Shown here in pieces: positions 6,450 to 11,084 of a stretch of DNA of 11,084 nt (positions are counted from its first letter, which is position 1; every line of letters starts with the position of its first letter). Both the position numbers and the translations under genes were made by a program. This DNA comes from an uncultured Bacteroides sp. Its GTDB lineage: Bacteria > Bacteroidota > Bacteroidia > Bacteroidales > Bacteroidaceae. The notes beneath the pieces were generated by a model. The model was not told the origin of the DNA. It did not search any database and saw only the letters and a program-made list of their open reading frames with translations. The DNA lies in NCBI RefSeq assembly GCF_949298305.1, contig NZ_CASFWU010000120.1, positions 1 to 11,084 of the forward strand, read 5' to 3'.

Positions 6450-7037
6450 ATGTGTGGAATCGTAGGCTATATCGGCAAGAGAGAAGCCTATCCCATTCTT
6501 ATCAAAGGACTGAAGCGGTTGGAGTACCGTGGATATGATAGTGCTGGGGTAGCTTTGATCAGTGACAATCATCAACTGAATGTTTACAAGACCAAAGGCA
6601 AGGTTGCCGACTTGGAATCTTTCGTAGTTCATAAAGATATTTCCGGCGCCATCGGAATTGCCCATACCCGTTGGGCCACGCACGGAGAACCTTCTCCGGC
6701 CAATGCCCACCCCCATTACTCCTCCTCCGAGCGTTTCGCTCTCATCCATAACGGAATCATCGAAAATTACGCCGTCCTTAAAGAGAAGCTTCAGGCAAAA
6801 GGTTATCAGTTTAAAAGTGATACAGATACCGAAGTCCTGGTTCAACTTATCGAATACATCCAACAGAATAATCAGATTGATTTACTTACTGCCGTTCAGC
6901 TTGCCTTGCGGGAAGTGATAGGAGCATACGCCATCGCCGTGATGGACCGTGACAATCCCGACGAAATCGTCGCAGCCCGCAAGAGCAGTCCGCTGGTAGT
7001 CGGGATTGGCGAAGGCGAATTTCTACTCCCATTGTAG
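6450..7037 (+). CDS. glmS: GlmS N-terminal glutaminase fragment (truncated)
   Basis: This is the first 191 residues of the class II (Ntn) glutamine amidotransferase domain, plus four out-of-frame residues (LLPL). The nucleophile is Cys2 (MCGIVGYIG). RLEYRGYDSAG, HTRWATHG, HNGIIENY and SDTDTE supply the glutamine-binding and oxyanion residues. The E. coli glutaminase domain runs to about residue 240, so roughly 50 residues of the domain are missing. The fragment therefore ends inside a folded domain and not at a natural linker, which argues against a working split enzyme. Confidence 0.85.
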   Translation: MCGIVGYIGKREAYPILIKGLKRLEYRGYDSAGVALISDNHQLNVYKTKGKVADLESFVVHKDISGAIGIAHTRWATHGEPSPANAHPHYSSSERFALIHNGIIENYAVLKEKLQAKGYQFKSDTDTEVLVQLIEYIQQNNQIDLLTAVQLALREVIGAYAIAVMDRDNPDEIVAARKSSPLVVGIGEGEFLLPL

Positions 7038-7051
7038 AGTATACCGACAAG

Positions 7052-8278
7052 GTGGTCTATCTGGAAGACGAGGAAATCGCAGTGATCCGTCGCGACAGTC
7101 CGCTGAAGGTGGTCAATCTGAATAACGTGGAATGCCCCCACGAAGTAAAGACAGTCTCCATGAACCTGGGACAGCTGGAGAAAGGCGGTTATCCGCACTT
7201 CATGCTGAAAGAGATTTTCGAGCAGCCGGCCTGCATCAACGATTGTATGCGGGGCCGTGTCAACGTAGAAGGAAACAATGTGGTATTGTCAGCTGTTATA
7301 GACTATAAGGAACGCCTGCTGGCTGCCAAACGCTTCATTATTGTGGCGTGCGGTACGTCGTGGCATGCCGGGCTGATAGGCAAGCAACTGATAGAAACGT
7401 TTTGCCGTATTCCGGTTGAGGTGGAATATGCTTCTGAATTCCGTTATCGCGACCCGGTAATCAGTTCGGATGATGTGGTGATAGCCATTTCGCAGAGTGG
7501 TGAGACTGCCGATACGCTGGCTGCCGTAGAGCTGGCCAAGAGCCGGGGAGCTTTCATATACGGCATCTGCAATGCCGTCGGTTCGAGCATTCCGCGGGCT
7601 ACCGATACGGGGTCGTACATACACGTTGGTCCCGAAATCGGTGTGGCTTCTACCAAGGCCTTTACGGGGCAGGTGACGGTGCTTGCCATGCTGGCACTGA
7701 CGTTGGGACGCGAGAAGGGAACGATAGATGAAGCCAAGTACGTGTCCGTAGTGCAAGAGTTGCAGCACATTCCGGAGAAGATGGAAGAGGTGCTGAAGCT
7801 GAACGACCGCATAGCCGAACTGTCCAAGATATTCACCTATGCGCATAACTTCATCTACCTGGGTCGCGGATATGCCTATCCGGTGGCACTGGAGGGTGCG
7901 CTGAAGCTGAAAGAAATATCCTACATACATGCCGAGGGTTATCCGGCTGCCGAGATGAAGCACGGTCCTATTGCCTTGATCGATGCCGAAATGCCGGTCG
8001 TTGTGGTGGCCACGCAGAACGGACTTTACGAAAAGGTACTGAGCAACATACAGGAGATAAAGGCACGCAAGGGCAGGGTAGTGGCACTCGTGACCAAGGG
8101 AGACAACATTATTAGCCGCGTGGCCGACACGGTGATCGAACTGCCTGCCGTCATGGAATGCCTTGACCCGCTGATAACAACTGTCCCCTTGCAGCTGCTG
8201 GCCTATCACATTGCTGTGTGCAAGGGCATGGATGTGGATCAGCCGAGAAACCTGGCAAAGTCGGTTACAGTAGAATAA
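7052..8278 (+). CDS. glmS: GlmS C-terminal isomerase fragment (SIS domains)
   Basis: This open frame carries the end of the glutaminase domain and the complete isomerase half. The first SIS domain has VACGTSWHAG, ISQSGETADT and VASTKAFTGQ, which hold the sugar phosphate. The second has GRGYAYPVALEGALKLKEIS and EMKHGPIALID, with the ring-opening histidine. The C-terminal KSVTVE contains the conserved lysine that contacts the sugar. The first usable start is GTG 7052, 14 bases after the stop of the upstream half, but nothing marks it as a genuine initiation site. If made, the fragment could hold fructose-6-phosphate but would lack its own ammonia supply. Confidence 0.8.
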   Translation: MVYLEDEEIAVIRRDSPLKVVNLNNVECPHEVKTVSMNLGQLEKGGYPHFMLKEIFEQPACINDCMRGRVNVEGNNVVLSAVIDYKERLLAAKRFIIVACGTSWHAGLIGKQLIETFCRIPVEVEYASEFRYRDPVISSDDVVIAISQSGETADTLAAVELAKSRGAFIYGICNAVGSSIPRATDTGSYIHVGPEIGVASTKAFTGQVTVLAMLALTLGREKGTIDEAKYVSVVQELQHIPEKMEEVLKLNDRIAELSKIFTYAHNFIYLGRGYAYPVALEGALKLKEISYIHAEGYPAAEMKHGPIALIDAEMPVVVVATQNGLYEKVLSNIQEIKARKGRVVALVTKGDNIISRVADTVIELPAVMECLDPLITTVPLQLLAYHIAVCKGMDVDQPRNLAKSVTVE

Positions 8279-8299
8279 TAGAATAATCCGGATAATGAT

Positions 8300-10183
8300 A
8301 TGGAACAATTGAAACATGAATGCGGTGTGGCGATGATACGCCTTCTAAAGCCGCTCGATTATTACCAGAAGAAGTATGGCACGTGGATGTACGGGCTCAA
8401 CAAGCTCTATCTGCTTATGGAAAAGCAACACAACCGCGGACAGGAAGGAGCCGGACTGGCCTGTGTCAAGCTGGCTGCCAATCCCGGCGAGGAATACATG
8501 TTCCGCGAGCGTGCTTTGGGTTCGGGTGCCATTACCGAAATCTTCTCGACGGTGCAGAGCCACTTCAAGGATCTGACTCCCGAACAGCTGGCCGATGCCG
8601 GTTATGCCGAGAAGTGCCTGCCGTTTGCCGGCGAAGTCTACATGGGGCATTTGCGCTATTCCACTACCGGCAAGTCGGGACTGACTTATGTGCACCCCTT
8701 CCTGCGCCGCAACAACTGGCGGGCCAAGAACCTGGCTCTTTGCGGCAACTTCAATCTGACCAACGTTGACGAAATATTTGCCCGCATCACGGCCATGGGC
8801 CAACATCCCCGCAAGTATGCCGATACGTATATCATGCTCGAACAGGTAGGCCATCGTCTGGACCGCGAGGTAGAACGTCTGTTCAACATGGCCGAAGCCG
8901 AAGGACTGACCGGCATGGATATTACGCATTATATCGAAGAGCATATCGACCTGGCCAATGTCCTGCGTACTTCGAGCAAGGACTGGGATGGCGGTTACGT
9001 GATGTGCGGTCTGACAGGCAGCGGCGAGAGCTTTGCCGTGCGCGATCCGTGGGGTATCCGTACAGCCTTCTGGTATCAGGACGAAGAGATAGCCGTGCTG
9101 GCTAGCGAACGTCCCGTGATACAGACCGTGCTCAATGTCCCGGCCGACAGCATTCGCGAGCTTCAGCCCGGACAGGCCATTTTCATCAGCAAGGCAGGCC
9201 GCTTGCGTGCGGTGCAGATCAACAAGCAGCGCGGACTGAAGCCCTGTTCCTTCGAACGCATCTACTTCAGCCGTGGCAGCGATATGGACATCTACCGCGA
9301 ACGCAAGCTGCTGGGCGAGAAGCTGGTGCCCAGCATCCTGAAAGCTGTCAATTACGACATCGACCATACCGTCTTCTCCTTCATCCCCAATACAGCCGAG
9401 GTAGCTTTCTACGGAATGCTTCAGGGACTGGACGAGTATCTGAACGAGGAGAAGGTGAAACAGATAGCCGCTTTGGGCCACAACCCCAGTCACGACGAAC
9501 TGGAACGCATCCTGTCGCGCCGCATCCGTAGCGAGAAGGTAGCCATCAAGGACATCAAGCTGCGCACGTTCATCGCCGAAGGCAACACGCGCAACGACCT
9601 GGCGGCCCACGTTTACGACATTACCTACGGCAGTCTGGAGGCCGGGGTGGACAATCTTGTCATCATCGACGACTCCATCGTTCGCGGCACCACCTTGCGT
9701 CAGAGCATTATCGGCATTCTGGACCGTCTCAATCCGAAGAAGATTGTCATCGTCAGCTCTTCGCCACAGGTACGCTATCCCGACTATTATGGCATCGACA
9801 TGTCGCGCATGAGCGAGTTCATCGCCTTCCGTGCTGCCATCGAGCTGTTGCGCGACCGCGACATGAAGGACGTCATCGCCGCCGTCTACCGCAAGTCAAA
9901 GGATCAGGCCGACCTGCCCAAGGAGCAGATGGTGAACTACGTGAAGAACATCTACGCTCCCTTCACCGACGACGAGATTTCGGCCAAGATGGTGGAACTG
10001 CTCAAGCCCGAGAATGTCCGTGCCAAGGTGCAAATCGTCTACCAGCCCCTTGAAGGACTTCACGAGGCCTGTCCCAACCATCCGGGCGACTGGTACTTCA
10101 GCGGCGACTATCCTACGCCGGGCGGTGTGAAGCTGCTGAACAAGGCGTTTATCGACTATATCGAGCAGGTGTACCAGTTCTAG
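8300..10183 (+). CDS. purF: Amidophosphoribosyltransferase-like protein, long form
   Basis: PurF transfers glutamine nitrogen to PRPP, the first committed step of purine synthesis. The 627-residue product has both domains. The class II glutaminase starts after a seven-residue propeptide at Cys8 (HECGVAMI), as in propeptide-bearing PurF proteins. QHNRGQEGAG, HLRYSTTG (Arg119) and CGNFNLTN (148-155) follow. The phosphoribosyltransferase half has KPCSFERIYFSR and the PRPP loop IIDDSIVRGTT (455-465). It is well over 100 residues longer than the E. coli (505) and B. subtilis (476) enzymes. In the oxyanion segment the usual HNGN reads GNFN, so a glycine is replaced by Phe151. This suggests a divergent branch. 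Many Bacteroidales seem also to have a standard-length PurF, so this could be a second enzyme with altered acceptor or regulation. It starts 21 bases after glmS. The DNA is markedly more GC-rich than the left part of the window. Confidence 0.85.
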   Translation: MEQLKHECGVAMIRLLKPLDYYQKKYGTWMYGLNKLYLLMEKQHNRGQEGAGLACVKLAANPGEEYMFRERALGSGAITEIFSTVQSHFKDLTPEQLADAGYAEKCLPFAGEVYMGHLRYSTTGKSGLTYVHPFLRRNNWRAKNLALCGNFNLTNVDEIFARITAMGQHPRKYADTYIMLEQVGHRLDREVERLFNMAEAEGLTGMDITHYIEEHIDLANVLRTSSKDWDGGYVMCGLTGSGESFAVRDPWGIRTAFWYQDEEIAVLASERPVIQTVLNVPADSIRELQPGQAIFISKAGRLRAVQINKQRGLKPCSFERIYFSRGSDMDIYRERKLLGEKLVPSILKAVNYDIDHTVFSFIPNTAEVAFYGMLQGLDEYLNEEKVKQIAALGHNPSHDELERILSRRIRSEKVAIKDIKLRTFIAEGNTRNDLAAHVYDITYGSLEAGVDNLVIIDDSIVRGTTLRQSIIGILDRLNPKKIVIVSSSPQVRYPDYYGIDMSRMSEFIAFRAAIELLRDRDMKDVIAAVYRKSKDQADLPKEQMVNYVKNIYAPFTDDEISAKMVELLKPENVRAKVQIVYQPLEGLHEACPNHPGDWYFSGDYPTPGGVKLLNKAFIDYIEQVYQF

Positions 10184-10224
10184 CCTCACCCCCCGGCCCC
10201 CTCTCCCAAAGAGAGGGGGAGGAG
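10184..10224 (+). repeat. C/G-rich repeat, copy 1, directly after the purF-like stop
   Basis: This copy starts on the base after the TAG stop. It begins CCTCACCCCC and contains a perfect hairpin, CCCCCTCTC/GAGAGGGGG. There is no T-run, so it is not a standard terminator. The reverse complement of 10316-10354 matches it over almost the full length, with small length differences in the C-runs. Confidence 0.7.
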
Positions 10225-10240
10225 AGGGCATATCGTATGA

Positions 10241-10284
10241 TACTTTATTATATGTACAACTATACCTTATTATATATACAACAT
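10241..10284 (+). repeat. Two tandem 22-bp AT-rich units before carA
   Basis: Bases 10241-10260 and 10263-10282 match at 18 of 20 positions (both TAC, C or T, TTATTATAT, G or A, TACAAC), a direct repeat with a 22-base period. The second unit ends at the ATG at 10283. It may be a tandem duplication or a paired binding site. I see no TAnnTTTG box in it. Confidence 0.6.
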
Positions 10285-11084
10285 GACTAATCAGCATTCA
10301 ACTAATTTACATTCTTCCTCCCCCCTCTCCTTGGGAGAGGGGAAGGGGGTGAGGCTTTGCCTCTCCGACGGTACCGTTTTCCGCGGCCGTTCGTTCGGTT
10401 ATGAAAAGCCGGTAGCAGGCGAGGTGGTATTCAACACGGCCATGACGGGTTATCCCGAGAGCCTGACCGACCCCTCGTATGCCGGACAGTTGATGACCCT
10501 GACCTACCCGTTGGTGGGCAACTACGGCGTACCTCCCTTCACCATCGAAGCCAACGGACTGGCTACGTTCATGGAGAGTGAGAAGATTCATGCCGAAGCT
10601 ATCATCGTCAGTGACTACTCGGAGAACTACAGCCACTGGAATGCTGTAGAAAGCCTGGCCGATTGGTTGAAGCGCGAGCAAGTGCCTGGCATCACGGGCA
10701 TCGACACCCGCGAACTGACCAAGGTGTTGCGCGAGCATGGGGTGATGATGGGGCGCATCGTATTCGATGACGCAATGGATAATGGAGAATGGAGAATGGA
10801 TAATTACGGTGAGGTGAACTATGTAGACCGCGTTTCCTGTAAGGACATTATTGTCTATGCCGGAGGGGAAAGCAAGACTTTTCCCGTCTCCACCCCGATG
10901 GAAGAGCTTAATTCTCAATTATCCATTTTCCATTCTCAATTAAAGGAGGTCGTCCTTGTCGATTGCGGCGTAAAGACCAACATCCTGCGCTGTTTGCTGA
11001 AGCGTGGGGTCGAAGTAATCCGTGTGCCTTGGGATTACGACTTCAACGGTTTGCAGTTCGACGGCCTGTTCATCTCCAACGGAC
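10283..11084 (+). CDS. carA: Carbamoyl-phosphate synthase small subunit (3' end outside window)
   Basis: CarA hydrolyses glutamine and passes ammonia to CarB, making carbamoyl phosphate for pyrimidines and arginine. The 267 visible codons cover the N-terminal domain (SDGTVFRGRSFGYEKPVAGE, GYPESLTDPSYAGQ, YPLVGNYGV, GITGIDTRELTKVLREHG) and the start of the class I glutaminase (VVLVDCGVKTNILRCLLKRG). The nucleophilic cysteine lies beyond the edge. The start is ambiguous. ATG 10283 is in frame with no stop before the conserved part, and its first 22 codons are read from linker and repeat DNA (MTNQHSTNLHSSS, then PLSLGEGKG). GTG 10349 would begin directly at VRLCLSDGTVF, but it too lies inside the repeat. 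Two further repeat tracts are translated in frame as MDNGEWRMDN and LNSQLSIFHSQL. carB may follow outside the window. Confidence 0.9.
   Translation, partial: MTNQHSTNLHSSSPLSLGEGKGVRLCLSDGTVFRGRSFGYEKPVAGEVVFNTAMTGYPESLTDPSYAGQLMTLTYPLVGNYGVPPFTIEANGLATFMESEKIHAEAIIVSDYSENYSHWNAVESLADWLKREQVPGITGIDTRELTKVLREHGVMMGRIVFDDAMDNGEWRMDNYGEVNYVDRVSCKDIIVYAGGESKTFPVSTPMEELNSQLSIFHSQLKEVVLVDCGVKTNILRCLLKRGVEVIRVPWDYDFNGLQFDGLFISNG
10316..10354 (-). repeat. C/G-rich repeat, copy 2, inverted and inside the carA 5' end
   Basis: This is the inverted partner of 10184-10224. It contains its own perfect hairpin, CCCCTCTCC/GGAGAGGGG with a TTG loop. Its last bases (GTGAGG) overlap the first codons before the conserved CarA sequence. 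If ATG 10283 is used, it is translated as SSSPLSLGEGKGVR. Confidence 0.7.
10774..10806 (+). repeat. AATGGAT/AATGGAG heptad repeat inside carA
   Basis: Four heptads (AATGGAT, AATGGAG, AATGGAG, AATGGAT) are followed by AATTA. They encode MDNGEWRMDN between VFDDA and YGEVNYVDRV, in a loop region of CarA. The frame is preserved across the tract. Confidence 0.75.
10910..10942 (-). repeat. Second heptad repeat inside carA, opposite orientation
   Basis: The plus strand reads AATTCTC, AATTATC, CATTTTC, CATTCTC, AATTA. The reverse complement belongs to the same heptad family as 10774-10806, so the two tracts form an inverted pair 103 bases apart. It encodes LNSQLSIFHSQL in the linker just before the glutaminase domain. 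Confidence 0.75.

Larger units (their letters stand above)
6450..8278 (+). pseudogene. glmS: glmS interrupted by an apparent 16-base deletion
   Basis: GlmS makes glucosamine-6-phosphate from fructose-6-phosphate and glutamine, the entry step to peptidoglycan and lipopolysaccharide sugars. Here the frame breaks after GEGEF (residue 191) and stops at TAG 7035-7037. The second half resumes in the -1 frame with TPIVEYTDK. Relatives carry a short conserved stretch of the type FLASDA between GEGEF and TPIVEY. Restoring it needs exactly 16 bases and gives a 614-residue protein, a normal length for Bacteroides GlmS. No other lesion is seen, so the damage is either recent or an assembly error. The 21-base gap to the next gene suggests co-transcription, and a premature stop here could reduce downstream expression. 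Confidence 0.85.

Noticed and set aside
7010..7040. Programmed -1 frameshift in glmS
   Set aside because: No heptameric slippery sequence or downstream pseudoknot was seen, and the joined product would still lack conserved residues.
7289..9610. Minus-strand open frames opposite glmS and the purF-like gene (342 and 421 codons)
   Set aside because: Both lie wholly on well-conserved plus-strand genes and show no recognisable domains.
10307..10918. Minus-strand open frame opposite carA, 203 codons
   Set aside because: Antisense to conserved CarA sequence. The plus-strand frame continues unbroken to the window edge.

Overview
The window looks like chromosomal DNA from a gut-type member of the Bacteroidales, most likely Bacteroides or a close relative such as Phocaeicola. 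Four things point there. The proteins resemble Bacteroides-type GrpE, DnaJ, YbiT-like ABC-F, GlmS, long-form PurF and CarA. Several start-proximal TAnnTTTG promoter boxes match the Bacteroides -7 element. Strong Shine-Dalgarno sequences are absent. Low-complexity repeats such as AATGGAT/AATGGAG heptads and AGTTAAAGG nonamers are of a kind common in these genomes. No tRNA, rRNA or CRISPR array was seen.

Bases 1-1660 form an AT-rich accessory stretch. At the left edge the start of a transposase-like gene runs off the window on the minus strand. Next come a 102-codon gene of unknown function (256-564, minus), a second copy of the transposon-end sequence in inverted orientation (701-751) and a partial third copy (1521-1537). 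The last two may bound a decayed, gene-less element of about 0.85 kb. It contains a short nonamer repeat, three tandem 22-bp units and a hairpin. A strong terminator at 1580-1631 closes the chaperone operon that reads leftward into it.

Bases 1663-3479 carry grpE-dnaJ (minus), the nucleotide-exchange factor and J-protein partners of DnaK. A 195-base divergent promoter region separates them from a YbiT-like ABC-F ATPase (3675-5291, plus), whose second nucleotide site has lost its Walker A and catalytic glutamate. Then follows a short promoter-led unit: a possible 34-codon leader ORF overlapping, by ATGA, a secreted thioredoxin-fold protein without active-site cysteines (5561-6076). It ends at a strong terminator (6186-6231).

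Bases 6450 to the right edge are a row of three glutamine amidotransferase genes: glmS (amino sugars), a 627-residue PurF-type protein (purines) and carA (carbamoyl phosphate for pyrimidines and arginine, cut by the window edge). All use the amide nitrogen of glutamine. glmS is broken by an apparent 16-base deletion near codon 191. carA is unusual: repeat DNA appears to supply its first two dozen codons and two internal loops, all in frame. Apart from these lesions and repeats, the right-hand two thirds is ordinary housekeeping DNA. I did not find a clear new multi-gene system.
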